Below, in pieces: positions 25,339 to 33,929 of a stretch of 53,465 bases of DNA. The DNA lies in the NCBI GenBank assembly GCA_036502625.1, contig DASXYG010000136.1:1-53465 (forward strand). The letters are read 5' to 3'. Within the stretch, counting starts at the first letter, position 1, and the number at the start of each line of letters is the position of its first letter. The position numbers and the translations under genes were made by a program. The notes under the pieces were generated by a model. That model searched no databases. It saw nothing but the letters and a program-made list of their open reading frames with translations, and had not been told where the DNA came from. The DNA comes from DASXYG01 sp036502625 (GTDB lineage Bacteria; Actinomycetota; Actinomycetes; Streptosporangiales; Streptosporangiaceae).

Positions 25339-27096
25339 TCAGGAGAGCCCGTGGCCGATCTTGTAGAGGGTGCCGCCGCCCTGCTTCGGGATCGACACGG
25401 GCAGCTTCCCCGTGGGCAACAGATCGCCGGTGAGGATCTTCGCGGCGGCGCGCAGCGACGCGGCCTCGCGCGAGTACGTCGCGATGTATGTGGGGACGTC
25501 CGGCATCGCGCTGATGTCGTACGGCGTGCCGACCGCGACCACGGCGACCGGACGGCCCGTACGGCGGATCGCCGCGACGAGATTCCGCTGCGCGGTGCTG
25601 ATGCGCGCGCCGTCGGTCGTCACCACCGCGGCGTCGGCGGCCTTCGCGCGGCTCGCGGCGGCCGAAATGGCGCTCGCCGACGGTGACGTGCCCGTCGCCG
25701 ACGCGGTGACGTTCTTCACACCGTGGTCGCGCAGCCCGCCGGCCAGGGCGTCGGTGGTGACGCCGGTCACGAAGACGCTGCCGTGCAGCGGCACCGAGCC
25801 GGACTTCTTCACCAGCGTCACCGAGTGGTCGGCCACGCGCCGAGCGACGGCCTGGTTCGCGGACGTGCGCACCTTCGAGGCCGCCTTCTTCGCGGACGCC
25901 GGCGCGGCCGTGAACAGGCCCCGGCTCGCCTTCAGCTTCACGATGCGGGTGACCGCCTCGTTCAGCCGCTTCTTGCTGATCTCGCCCTTCTTCACCGCGC
26001 CGAGCACCGCGTTGTACTGCGTGGACAGGTTGGGCGGCAGCAGCAGTTGGTCGGCGCCCGCCTTGATCGCGCGGATGGCGACCTGGGCGTCGCCGTACTT
26101 CTCGCGTACGCCGGCCATCTCCAGGCCGTCGGTGGTCACGACGCCGTCGTAGTGCAGTTCGTCGCGCAGCAGGCCGGTGAGGATCTTCTTCGACAGCGTG
26201 GCGGGCGTACGGGACGGGTCCAGTTTCGGCATCACCACGTGCGCCGTCATGATCACGTCGACGTGGTGGCGGATCGCGGCGCGGAACGGCGGCGCGTCGA
26301 CGCGCTCCCATTCCTTCTTCGAGTGCGTGATCACCGGGAGCCCGGTGTGGCTGTCGACGTCGGTGTCGCCGTGGCCCGGGAAGTGCTTGGCGCTGGCGGC
26401 CACACCGGACTTCTGGTAGCCGTCGATCGCGGCCCCGGCGAGGCGGCTGACCAGGCCGGGGTCCGCGCCGAACGAGCGGATGCCGATCACCGGGTTGGCC
26501 GGGTTGATGTTGACGTCGGAGTCGGGCGCGTAGTCGAAGTTGAGGCCGAGCGCGCGCAGCTCCGTCGCGGTGACGCGCGCGGCGTCGCGGGCGTCCTTCG
26601 TGCTGCGGGTGGCGCCGAGCGGCATGTTGCCGGGGAAGTCGGTGATGATGCCGTCGAGCCGCGCGACCAGCCCGCCCTCCTGGTCGGTGGCGATCAGCAG
26701 CGGCACCTTGCCGCCGGACCCGCGCGCGGCGTCCTGGAGGCCGTTGGAGAGGTCCGCGATCTGCGCCGGGCTCTTCAGGTTCTCCGGGAAGTAGATGACG
26801 CCGCCGAGGTGGTACTTCCTGATCGCCTCGGCCGTGCCGGCGCCGGCCTTCGTGCCGATCACACGGGTCACGAAGAGCTGGCCGACCTTCTCCTCGGTGC
26901 TCATGCCGGCGACGATCTTCGCGACGTCCACCGCCGGCTTCGGCGACCCCGTGGACGCGGCCGGCGCGCTCGTCCGCGCCGGCGCCGACGACCGGGCGCT
27001 CTGCGGCCCGCCGCCGCACGCGCTCATCGCGCCGCACGCCAGCAGGGCGATCCCCGCGAGCAGCGACGACGCACGGCGTCCACGCGACTCAAGCAC
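25339..27096 (-). CDS. nagZ: lipoprotein beta-N-acetylhexosaminidase, GH3 family (NagZ-like)
   Basis: This enzyme releases GlcNAc from muropeptides. The 585-residue precursor has a lipoprotein-type signal with cysteines at 21 and 27 (LLAC, MSAC), so it acts on the outer membrane face as in Gram-positive NagZ proteins. The GH3 barrel (about 60-400) carries the NagZ His/Asp signature KHFPGHGDTDVDSHTGLP and the nucleophile Asp323 in VTTDGLEMAGV. A C-terminal alpha/beta domain follows (about 420-585). GTG 27096 was chosen because the signal peptide follows directly. It is the last gene of the leftward PTS run. Confidence 0.94.
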   Translation of the reverse strand: MLESRGRRASSLLAGIALLACGAMSACGGGPQSARSSAPARTSAPAASTGSPKPAVDVAKIVAGMSTEEKVGQLFVTRVIGTKAGAGTAEAIRKYHLGGVIYFPENLKSPAQIADLSNGLQDAARGSGGKVPLLIATDQEGGLVARLDGIITDFPGNMPLGATRSTKDARDAARVTATELRALGLNFDYAPDSDVNINPANPVIGIRSFGADPGLVSRLAGAAIDGYQKSGVAASAKHFPGHGDTDVDSHTGLPVITHSKKEWERVDAPPFRAAIRHHVDVIMTAHVVMPKLDPSRTPATLSKKILTGLLRDELHYDGVVTTDGLEMAGVREKYGDAQVAIRAIKAGADQLLLPPNLSTQYNAVLGAVKKGEISKKRLNEAVTRIVKLKASRGLFTAAPASAKKAASKVRTSANQAVARRVADHSVTLVKKSGSVPLHGSVFVTGVTTDALAGGLRDHGVKNVTASATGTSPSASAISAAASRAKAADAAVVTTDGARISTAQRNLVAAIRRTGRPVAVVAVGTPYDISAMPDVPTYIATYSREAASLRAAAKILTGDLLPTGKLPVSIPKQGGGTLYKIGHGLS

Positions 27097-27168
27097 AGCA
27101 AGCCACGGTATCTGCCTGAACCCGGCACGCAAGCGAACCGCGCGGGAAGTCGCGGGCCGCACACGGCG

Positions 27169-28851
27169 TCAGAGGCCGAGCTCCGCCGTGGCGGGCAGCT
27201 CCGCGCGGGCCGCCGTACGCGCGGTTTCCGGCGTGGTGGCGGCGCGGGCCGCGGCCGCCGCGCGTACGCACTGGTCGTACGTGTGGCGGGCCAGCGCGAC
27301 GCGGACGAGCGGCAGCGACGCGGCACCCATCGACAGGGACGTCACGCCCAGGCCGACCAGCACGCAGGCCAGCACCGGGTCGGCGGCGGCCTCGCCGCAC
27401 ACGCCGACGCTCTTGCCGCCCGCGCCGGACGCCGTCAGCGCGACGAGGTCGAGCACGGCGGGCCGCCACGGGTCCTGCAGCCGGTTCAGCGCGCCCACCT
27501 CGCGGTCGGCGGCGCAGGCGTACTGCGTGAGGTCGTTGGTGCCGATGCTGAAGAAGTCGGCCTCGGCGGCCAGGTCGGCGGCGCGCAGCGCGGCGGCCGG
27601 CACCTCGACCATCACGCCCGCCTCGCCGTCGAGCCCCGCCGCGCGGCAGGCGGCGACGAACCGCCGCGTCTCGTCGGCGTCGGTGATCATGGGCGCCATC
27701 ACGGCCAGCTTCGCGGACGCGCCGGACGCCGCGCGGGCCAGCGCGCGGAGCTGCCCGTCCAGGACGTCGGGGTGGCGCTCCAGCATGCGCGCGCCGCGCA
27801 CGCCGAGCGCCGGGTTGGGCTCGGTGTCCGGCGCGGGCAGGAACGCCAGCGGCTTGTCCGCGCCGGCGTCAAGGACGCGCACCACCACCTTGCCGCCGGG
27901 GAACGCGTTCAGCACCCGGGCGTACGCCTCGACCTGCTCGTCGTCCGACGGCGCGGTGGCGCGGTCCAGGAACAGGAACTCCGTGCGGTACAGGCCGACG
28001 CCCTGCGCGCCGTTCTCGACCGCCTTGGGGACGTCCTTCGGGCCGCCCACGTTGGCCAGCAGCGGCACCTCGCGGCCGTCGGACGTACGGCCGGGCCCGG
28101 TGGTCTCGGCCGCCGCCGCGCGCAGCGCCAGGCCGGCCGCACGCGCGCGCTCCGCCTCGGCCGGATCGGGGTCGGGGCGTACGAGCCCGGTCGCGCCGTC
28201 GACCAGCACGAGCGTGCCCGTGGCCAGGTCCGCGGCGCCGGGGCACGCGACGACCGCGGGCACGCCCATCGCGCGGGCGATGATCGCCGTGTGGCTGGTC
28301 GGGCCGCCCTGCTCGGTCACGAACGCCAGCACGCGCGCCGGGTCGAGCAGCGCCGTGTCGGCCGGGGCCAGGTCGCGCGCGGCCAGCACGAACGGGTCGG
28401 CGCCTTCGGGCACGCCGGGCATCGGCACGCCCAGCAGGTCCGCGATCGTACGGTCGCGGACGTCGTCGAGGTCGGCCACCCGCCCGGCGAGATACTCCCC
28501 CGCGCTCGCGAGCAGGTCGCGGAACGCGCCGAACGCGTCGTAGACGGCGCGCGGCGCGGCGGATCCCTTGCGTATGCGGGCCGCGACGTCGTCGGCCAGC
28601 GACGGGTCGCGGGCCATCAGCGCCTGCGCGGCGAGGACGTCGCGCGCCGGGCCGCCTGCCTGCTCGCCGCGGGCGTCGAGGGTGTCGGCGGTCGCGGCCA
28701 GCGCGGCGGTCGCGCGGGCCAGCTCCGCGTCGGCGTCGCCGGTGTGCCGCTCGCCCTCGGGCGGTACGGGGACCGCGGCGGCGAGCGTCAGCACCGGGCC
28801 GTAGCCGATCCCGGGGCTGACCGGCGTTCCGTGCAGGTCGGGTGACGTCAT
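27169..28851 (-). CDS. ptsI: PTS enzyme I (phosphoenolpyruvate-protein phosphotransferase)
   Basis: EI takes phosphate from PEP onto its histidine and passes it to HPr. The 560 residues contain the active-site loop GGPTSHTAIIARAMG with His187, the PEP-binding region (EFLFLDRATAPSDDEQ, RVLDAGADKPL, NPALGVRG) and the C-terminal FSIGTNDLTQYACAADR and GVCGEAAADP. ATG 28851 (MTSPDLHGTPVSPGIGYGP) lies 11 nt after the HPr stop. The length is normal (about 560-575). Confidence 0.97.
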   Translation of the reverse strand: MTSPDLHGTPVSPGIGYGPVLTLAAAVPVPPEGERHTGDADAELARATAALAATADTLDARGEQAGGPARDVLAAQALMARDPSLADDVAARIRKGSAAPRAVYDAFGAFRDLLASAGEYLAGRVADLDDVRDRTIADLLGVPMPGVPEGADPFVLAARDLAPADTALLDPARVLAFVTEQGGPTSHTAIIARAMGVPAVVACPGAADLATGTLVLVDGATGLVRPDPDPAEAERARAAGLALRAAAAETTGPGRTSDGREVPLLANVGGPKDVPKAVENGAQGVGLYRTEFLFLDRATAPSDDEQVEAYARVLNAFPGGKVVVRVLDAGADKPLAFLPAPDTEPNPALGVRGARMLERHPDVLDGQLRALARAASGASAKLAVMAPMITDADETRRFVAACRAAGLDGEAGVMVEVPAAALRAADLAAEADFFSIGTNDLTQYACAADREVGALNRLQDPWRPAVLDLVALTASGAGGKSVGVCGEAAADPVLACVLVGLGVTSLSMGAASLPLVRVALARHTYDQCVRAAAAARAATTPETARTAARAELPATAELGL

Positions 28852-28862
28852 CGCGGCGCCGC

Positions 28863-29114
28863 CTACTCGGCCGAGCGAGCCAGGTCCGCGAGCGCGTCGA
28901 GGACCGTGTCGTCGGCGGCGGTCAGCACGATCTCCTCGCCGTGCCGCACGTCGAGGCCGAGGACGGCCAGGATGCTCTTGGCGTTCACCGGGTCGCCGCC
29001 GCTCTTGGCCACCGTGACGTCGCCGGACGCCTTGGCCGCCGCCTGGACGAACAGGGCCGCGGGACGGGCGTGCAGCCCGACCTCGGCGGCGACCGTCACC
29101 GTGCGCTGTGCCAT
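28863..29114 (-). CDS. ptsH: PTS phosphocarrier protein HPr
   Basis: This 83-residue carrier relays phosphate from EI to EIIA. The phospho-accepting His15 lies in GLHARPA. The regulatory-serine region reads NAKSILAVLGL with Ser47, so the position used by HPr kinase in Firmicutes is conserved in sequence, although actinomycetes generally lack that control. Its start lies inside the 3' end of the upstream phosphatase gene (19-nt overlap), which points to translational coupling. EI follows after 11 nt. Confidence 0.97.
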   Translation of the reverse strand: MAQRTVTVAAEVGLHARPAALFVQAAAKASGDVTVAKSGGDPVNAKSILAVLGLDVRHGEEIVLTAADDTVLDALADLARSAE

Positions 29115-29797
29115 GTCTGCTCACTCCTGTCGTTGTGCCGGCCGTCCAGCATGATCGGCCAGTCGATCTCCGCGAGGCTGTCGACGACGAGGTCGGCCCC
29201 GGACAGTTGGGTGCGGTCGTGCGTCGTGGCCACGGCAACGCACACGCTGCCCGCCGCGCGCACGGCCGCGATGCCGGCGGGCGCGTCCTCGAAGGCCACC
29301 GCGTGCTCCGGCGCCACGCCGAGCGCGTCGCAGGCCAGGCGGTAGCCCTGCGGGTCCGGCTTGCCGCGGGTCACGTCGTCGGCGCTCACCAGGACCGTGA
29401 ACGCGGACCGTACGCCGAGGCCGCCGAGCGCCTCCTCGGCGTAGCTCCGCCCGCCCGACGTGACGAGCGCGACCGGTACGGACGCCGCCACGCGCCGCAC
29501 CAGCTCCACCGCGCCGGCCAGCGGCTCGAGCGGCGGCAGGCCGGCGGCCCGTACGTAGCTCAGCGCCTCCGTCTGGAGCTCGCCGACCGTCATCCCGGGG
29601 AACAGGTGCATCACCTCGGGGAGGACGTCGACGCCGCGCCGCCCGACGAAGCTGCGGATCAGCGGCTCGTCGACCGGGACGCCGTGCGCGCCGAACAGCC
29701 GGGACCAGGCCGCGAAGCTGCGCGGCTCGCTGTCCACGAGGGTGCCGTCGAGGTCGAACAGGGCCGCGCGATGGTGCGCCCGGGGGATCAGTGCCAT
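29096..29797 (-). CDS. HAD family sugar-phosphate phosphatase
   Basis: A 233-residue HAD-IA phosphatase with all motifs intact: ALFDLDGTLVDSEP (Asp15, Asp17), ALVTSGGRS, GKPDPQGYRLA and VAFEDAPAGIAA. The SEP after motif I and the overall layout match the beta-phosphoglucomutase/2-deoxyglucose-6-phosphatase group. The gene overlaps EIIA by 10 nt at its start and HPr by 19 nt at its end, so it is built into the PTS operon. A role in removing excess sugar phosphate delivered by this PTS is inferred. Confidence 0.92.
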   Translation of the reverse strand: MALIPRAHHRAALFDLDGTLVDSEPRSFAAWSRLFGAHGVPVDEPLIRSFVGRRGVDVLPEVMHLFPGMTVGELQTEALSYVRAAGLPPLEPLAGAVELVRRVAASVPVALVTSGGRSYAEEALGGLGVRSAFTVLVSADDVTRGKPDPQGYRLACDALGVAPEHAVAFEDAPAGIAAVRAAGSVCVAVATTHDRTQLSGADLVVDSLAEIDWPIMLDGRHNDRSEQTWHSAR

Positions 29798-30237
29798 ACG
29801 AACAATTCTGCGCCGACCGCGACGGATCCCTCGAAAGCGCCGGTCAGCGCCTCGGCGGACGCGTCGAGCGCGACCACCGGGCACACCGGCGACAGGCCGC
29901 GCGCCTCGACGTCCGCCGGGTTCCACCGGACGAGCGGGTCGCCGACGGCCACCGCGTCGCCCTCGGCCGCCAGCGTCTCGAACCCCTCGCCGTGCAGCTT
30001 CACCGTGTCGATGCCGAGGTGCACGAGCACGCCGCGCCCGTCGGCGGTGACCACGACGAACGCGTGCGGGTGCAGCTTCGCGACGGTGCCGTCGACGGGC
30101 GCCACGGCCACGCCGGGCTCCCGTACGGGCTCGATCGCGGTCCCCGGCCCCACCAGGGCCTCGGCGAAGACCGGGTCGGGCACGGCGGCGAGCCCCACCA
30201 CCGTGCCCGCGACCGGTGCCAGCACCGTGGTCGGCAT
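29788..30237 (-). CDS. PTS EIIA component, glucose/GlcNAc family
   Basis: A 149-residue crr-like EIIA domain as a separate protein. The fold markers are LAPVAGTVVGLAAVPDPVFA, the phospho-accepting His73 in VLVHLGIDTVKL, and the partner His58 in LHPHAFVV. It accepts phosphate from HPr and passes it to EIIB. ATG overlaps the EIIB stop by one base (TGATG), and its 3' end overlaps the phosphatase gene. Confidence 0.95.
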   Translation of the reverse strand: MPTTVLAPVAGTVVGLAAVPDPVFAEALVGPGTAIEPVREPGVAVAPVDGTVAKLHPHAFVVVTADGRGVLVHLGIDTVKLHGEGFETLAAEGDAVAVGDPLVRWNPADVEARGLSPVCPVVALDASAEALTGAFEGSVAVGAELFVWH

Positions 30238-30470
30238 CAGTCCAGCAGCTCCTCGATGTCGCTGGCGATGTTGTCGGCCTGCGGCCCGACCACGACCTGG
30301 ACGACGTTGCCGGTCGCCAGGACGCCGTGCGCGCCCGCCGCCTTCAGCGCCTTCTCGTCGACCTTCCGCGGGTCCTCGACCTCGGTGCGCAGCCGGGTGA
30401 TGCACGGCTCGATGTCGATGATGTTGTCGGCGCCGCCGAGCCCCTCGACGATCGCCTTCGCCTGGTCCAT
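30237..30470 (-). CDS. PTS EIIB component, glucose/GlcNAc family
   Basis: A 77-residue single-domain EIIB. The phosphorylated Cys23 is in DIEPCITRLRTEV, the standard glucose-superfamily EIIB loop, and GVLATGNVVQVVVGPQAD forms the C-terminal sheet. It would phosphorylate sugar bound by the EIIC permease encoded 2 kb away on the other strand. Between it and the SIS gene is a short inverted repeat GGCCT-6-AGGCC (30493-30508) that includes the SIS stop codon. Confidence 0.95.
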   Translation of the reverse strand: MDQAKAIVEGLGGADNIIDIEPCITRLRTEVEDPRKVDEKALKAAGAHGVLATGNVVQVVVGPQADNIASDIEELLD

Positions 30471-30501
30471 GTGTGTCCCTCCGCTCAGTGGTGGCCTGAG
30501 A

Positions 30502-31548
30502 CTAGGCCGTCTGCGTGACCTTGCCGAGCCCGCGCGGCGCGTCAGGGTCGATGCCGCGCCGCCGGGCCAGTGCCTCGGTCAGCAACTGCCCCGGCACGAT
30601 CGACCCGATCGGCGCCAGCCACTCGGGCAGCTCGGGACCGGGAAGCGCCAGGTGGCAGGCCTCGGCCAGGGCCGCGCCGCCGCCGATGCCGTACGCGCGC
30701 GCCCCCGCGCCGGCCACCCGCTCGGCCAGCGCCACGGTTCCGGACAGCGTCGGGCCGGAGTCGGCGGCGACCACGAGCGCGGGGGTGTCGGCGTCGACGA
30801 CCGCGATCGGGCCGTGCAGCAGGTCGGCGTACGACAGGCCCATGGCGTGCAGGTAGCACGCCTCCTTGAGCTTCAGGGCGAGCTCGAGCGCGGTCGAGAA
30901 CGCCATGCCGCGGCCGGAGACCACCGCGCCCGACACGCCGGCCAGCTCCTCGACGATCTCGGTGTACGGCCCGTCGGCGGCGATCACGCGCGCCACCTCG
31001 TCCGGCACGGTGCGCAGCTCGGCGGCGTCGAGCCCGGAGCCGGGCCCGGCGAGGCCGAGCGCCAGCACCGCGAGCGCGGCGAGCTGCGTGGTGTAGGTCT
31101 TCGTGGCCGGGACGGCGAGCTCCTCGCCCGCGCGCGTCACCAGCGCCAGGTCGGCCGCCTCGGTCAGCGCCGAACCCGCGCCGTTGGTGATCGCGAGCGT
31201 GCGGGCGCCGCAGTCGCGCGCCCAGTCGAGCGTCTCGACGATCTCCTCGGTGCGCCCCGACTGCGACAGCGCCACGGCCAGCACACCGGAGAGGTCCAGG
31301 CGCGTGCGGTACGTCGTGGCGACGGACGGGGTGGCGAGCGTGGCCAGCCGCCCGGCGTGCACCTGGACGAGGTACTGCCCGTAGACGGCGGCGTTGTCGG
31401 AGGTGCCGCGCGCGATGAACAGCACCTGCCGGGTGGTGGCGGCGAGCGCGGCGACCTCGTCCGTACGCGGGAGCAGGTCGTCCAGGGTGGCGGTGAGCGC
31501 CGCGGGCTGCTCGCCGATCTCCGTCAGCATCCGCGTCACGGCGACCAC
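30502..31548 (-). CDS. SIS-domain sugar isomerase/deaminase (GlmS-like without glutaminase)
   Basis: The 348 residues have two SIS domains equivalent to the isomerase half of GlmS: FIARGTSDNAAVYGQYL, ALSQSGRTEEIVETL, ALELALKLKEACYLHA and DLLHGPIAVVD. The N-terminal glutaminase domain is absent. Such proteins serve as glucosamine-6-phosphate deaminases (NagB-II) or related ketose-aldose enzymes; the deaminase role is inferred from the PTS context. Possible starts are GTG 31548, GTG 31539 and ATG 31530. It is the first gene of the leftward run and faces the dre-like operator. Confidence 0.9.
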   Translation of the reverse strand: MVAVTRMLTEIGEQPAALTATLDDLLPRTDEVAALAATTRQVLFIARGTSDNAAVYGQYLVQVHAGRLATLATPSVATTYRTRLDLSGVLAVALSQSGRTEEIVETLDWARDCGARTLAITNGAGSALTEAADLALVTRAGEELAVPATKTYTTQLAALAVLALGLAGPGSGLDAAELRTVPDEVARVIAADGPYTEIVEELAGVSGAVVSGRGMAFSTALELALKLKEACYLHAMGLSYADLLHGPIAVVDADTPALVVAADSGPTLSGTVALAERVAGAGARAYGIGGGAALAEACHLALPGPELPEWLAPIGSIVPGQLLTEALARRRGIDPDAPRGLGKVTQTA

Positions 31549-31634
31549 CGGCGGACCAGGCCGTTCATTGAGATGATCTTCATCACACCTCGGCCCGTGA
31601 TTCTCTCGTTACCAATCCGCGCTTCTTCCGCTCG

Positions 31635-31663
31635 TTGACACGTATCAGAGCCTGTGGTCTAGT
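31635..31663 (+). promoter_or_regulatory. near-consensus sigma-A promoter of the GntR-EIIC pair
   Basis: A perfect TTGACA (31635-31640) is followed after 17 bp by TCTAGT (31658-31663, four of six matches). The -10 box lies inside the left arm of the dre-like repeat, so a bound regulator would block RNA polymerase. Transcription would begin near 31670, giving a leader of about 70 nt. Confidence 0.65.
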
Positions 31664-31676
31664 CCGGCCTAGACCA
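31655..31676. promoter_or_regulatory. dre-like operator for DasR/NagR-type regulator
   Basis: TGGTCTAG (31655-31662) and CTAGACCA (31669-31676) form a perfect 8-bp inverted repeat around TCCGGC. The known DasR-responsive element is built on TGGTCTAGACCA, so each arm is a consensus half with a wider centre than usual. It lies between the divergent SIS/PTS run and the GntR-EIIC pair and could control both. I found no other clear copy in the window. Confidence 0.75.
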
Positions 31677-31741
31677 GTACGAACCATAGCCGAAGAGACT
31701 CGGAAGGGACAGGGCTGAAGATTCACGGGTTGACAGCGAGG

Positions 31742-32518
31742 ATGCACGTGCTCATTGATCCGGCCAGTCCGGTGCCGAAGTACTTCCAGCTTCGGGAGAT
31801 CCTGCTCGATCTCATCGAGGGGGGCGAGCTGCGCGTGGGGGCGGCCATCCCCTCGGAGCGCGAACTGTGCCAGCGGTACGGCCTGTCGCGGATGACCGTC
31901 CGCCAGGCCGTCGACCATCTCGTGTCCGAGGGCCGGCTGTACCGCGTGCCGGGCAAGGGCACGTTCGTCGCCCGGCCGAAGATCGAGATGTCGCTGCGCA
32001 TGTCGTCGTTCACCGAGGACATGGTGCGCCGCGGCATGCATCCCGGGTCGCGCGACCTGGACCGCCGCGTCATCCGGGCGGGCGGCTATCTCGCCCGCTC
32101 GCTCGGCATCGCGGCGGGCACGGACGTCCACTACGTCGAACGGCTGCGCACCGCCGACGGTGAGCCGATGGCGCTCGAACGGTCGCACATCCCGGTGACC
32201 GTGGCGCCCGACCTCAACGCACAGCAGCTTTCCGACCGCTCGCTGTACGACCTGCTGGAGAACAGGTACGGCGTGGTGCTCGACGGGGGCGAGCAGTCCA
32301 TCGAGGCGGGGATCGTCGATCCCGCCGACGCCGAGCTGCTCGACCTGCCGCGCGGCAGCGCGGTGCTGCTGCTGCAACGTCGCTCGTACGCGGGCGGCAC
32401 ATGCGTGGAGCTGGCGGTGTCGACGTACCGCGCCGACCGCTACCAGCTACGCACATCTCTGGAAACCCCCGCCGCGGGACCCCGCGTCCCGTTGAACCAA
32501 GAGGAGTCCACTGAATGA
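31742..32518 (+). CDS. GntR-family transcriptional regulator (DasR/NagR-like)
   Basis: A 258-residue HutC/DasR-type regulator. The N-terminal winged helix (YFQLREILLDLIEGGELRVG, PSERELCQRYGLSRMTVRQAV, VPGKGTFVA) is followed by a UTRA ligand domain (MSSFTEDMVRRGMHPGS onward). The ligand is probably GlcNAc-6-P or GlcN-6-P by family. ATG 31742 is used; GTG 31748 has better spacing from AGCGAGG and would shorten it by two residues, and TTG 31730 is also in frame. Its stop overlaps the EIIC start as ATGA. Autoregulation through the upstream dre-like repeat is likely. Confidence 0.93.
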   Translation: MHVLIDPASPVPKYFQLREILLDLIEGGELRVGAAIPSERELCQRYGLSRMTVRQAVDHLVSEGRLYRVPGKGTFVARPKIEMSLRMSSFTEDMVRRGMHPGSRDLDRRVIRAGGYLARSLGIAAGTDVHYVERLRTADGEPMALERSHIPVTVAPDLNAQQLSDRSLYDLLENRYGVVLDGGEQSIEAGIVDPADAELLDLPRGSAVLLLQRRSYAGGTCVELAVSTYRADRYQLRTSLETPAAGPRVPLNQEESTE

Positions 32519-33918
32519 GCTCCACATCCGGAGTGGGGAGTGACGGCCTTCCCCCGATGGCCGCCACGAAGAACCCCGTAATGGCGATCCTGCAACGCAT
32601 CGGACGCAGTCTGATGATGCCGATCGCCGTGCTTCCCGCCGGTGGTCTGCTTCTCCGGCTGGGCCAGCCGGACCTGCTGGGCGCGGACGGCCTCGCCGGC
32701 GCCGGCGGCTTCCACTGGGTCCAGCCGGTCGCCGATGTGTTCAGCGCCGCCGGCAACGCGGTCTTCAACAACCTGCCGATCCTGTTCGCCATCGGTGTGG
32801 CCATCGGTTTCGCCCGCCGGTCGGACGGCTCGACCGCCCTCGCGGCGCTGGTCGGCTACCTGGTCTTCAACCAGGTCACCATGACGCTGTTCTCGACCTC
32901 GTCCATCAAGGACCAGGTCATGACGTCGTTCGCGGCCGATCCGGACCACCCGGGCAAGTTCATCCCCGCGCTGAACGCCGGGGCGCCGAACCCGACCGGG
33001 GTGATCGGCGGCATCGTCATCGGCATAACGGCGGCGCTGCTCTGGCAGCGGTTCCGGCGGATCAAGCTGCCGACCTGGCTGGCGTTCTTCGGCGGCCGCC
33101 GGTTCGTGCCGATCATCACGGCCGGCACCTCGCTGATCCTCGGCGTGATCTTCGGGCTCATCTGGCCGCCCATCGGCAGCGGCATCCTCAGCTTCGGCAA
33201 CTGGCTGGCCGCGAACGGCACGGTCGGCGCGGGCATCTACGGCGCCATCAACCGGTTGCTCATCCCGTTCGGCCTGCACCACATCGTGAACTCCATCGTG
33301 TGGTTCACCGTGCCGACCTGCCACGTCGCGGGCGCCACCGCCACCGGCGACCTGAACTGCTACCTCGCCGGCAACCAGGGCTCCGGCACGTTCATGGCCG
33401 GGTTCTTCCCGGTGCTGATGTTCGGCCTGCCCGCCGCCGCGCTGGCGATGTGGCGCGCCGCGCCGAAGCACCGCCGTCCGGCCGTCGCGGGCATCATGTT
33501 CTCCGCGGCGCTGACCGCGTTCGTCACCGGCATCACCGAGCCGATCGAGTTCGCGTTCATCTTCATCGCCCCGGTGCTGTTCGCCGTGCACATCGTGCTG
33601 ACCGGCGCCTCCATGGCGATCGCCTCCGCGCTGGGCATGAAGCTCGGCTTCTCGTTCTCCGCGGGCGGCATCGACATGCTGATCAACGCGTCGAAGTCCA
33701 ACACGCACAACCTCGTCGGATTGATCATTCTGGGGTTGATCTACGCGGTCGTGTACTACCTGGTGTTCTCCTTCCTGATCCGGAAGATGAACATCCCGAC
33801 GCCCGGCCGCGAGCCCGAGGAGCCGGCCGCCGCCGGTGCGGCCGACGGCGGCGAGACCGTCGTCGAGTCGGGACCGGCCGGCGCCGCCTCCGCGGCGAAG
33901 CCGGATACCGGCACCTGA
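32515..33918 (+). CDS. PTS EIIC permease, GlcNAc/glucose family
   Basis: A 467-residue membrane permease without attached EIIB or EIIA domains. Multiple hydrophobic segments run from about residue 30 to 430, with the family hallmarks FGLHHIVNSIVWF (His-His-Val-Asn, as in GlcNAc permeases) and FVTGITEPIEFAFIF. It imports sugar while EIIB phosphorylates it. MurNAc cannot be excluded as a second substrate given murQ nearby. It is coupled to the GntR gene by a 4-nt overlap, has GAGGAG upstream, and is followed by a hairpin. Confidence 0.95.
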   Translation: MSSTSGVGSDGLPPMAATKNPVMAILQRIGRSLMMPIAVLPAGGLLLRLGQPDLLGADGLAGAGGFHWVQPVADVFSAAGNAVFNNLPILFAIGVAIGFARRSDGSTALAALVGYLVFNQVTMTLFSTSSIKDQVMTSFAADPDHPGKFIPALNAGAPNPTGVIGGIVIGITAALLWQRFRRIKLPTWLAFFGGRRFVPIITAGTSLILGVIFGLIWPPIGSGILSFGNWLAANGTVGAGIYGAINRLLIPFGLHHIVNSIVWFTVPTCHVAGATATGDLNCYLAGNQGSGTFMAGFFPVLMFGLPAAALAMWRAAPKHRRPAVAGIMFSAALTAFVTGITEPIEFAFIFIAPVLFAVHIVLTGASMAIASALGMKLGFSFSAGGIDMLINASKSNTHNLVGLIILGLIYAVVYYLVFSFLIRKMNIPTPGREPEEPAAAGAADGGETVVESGPAGAASAAKPDTGT

Positions 33919-33929
33919 CCGGAACGCGA

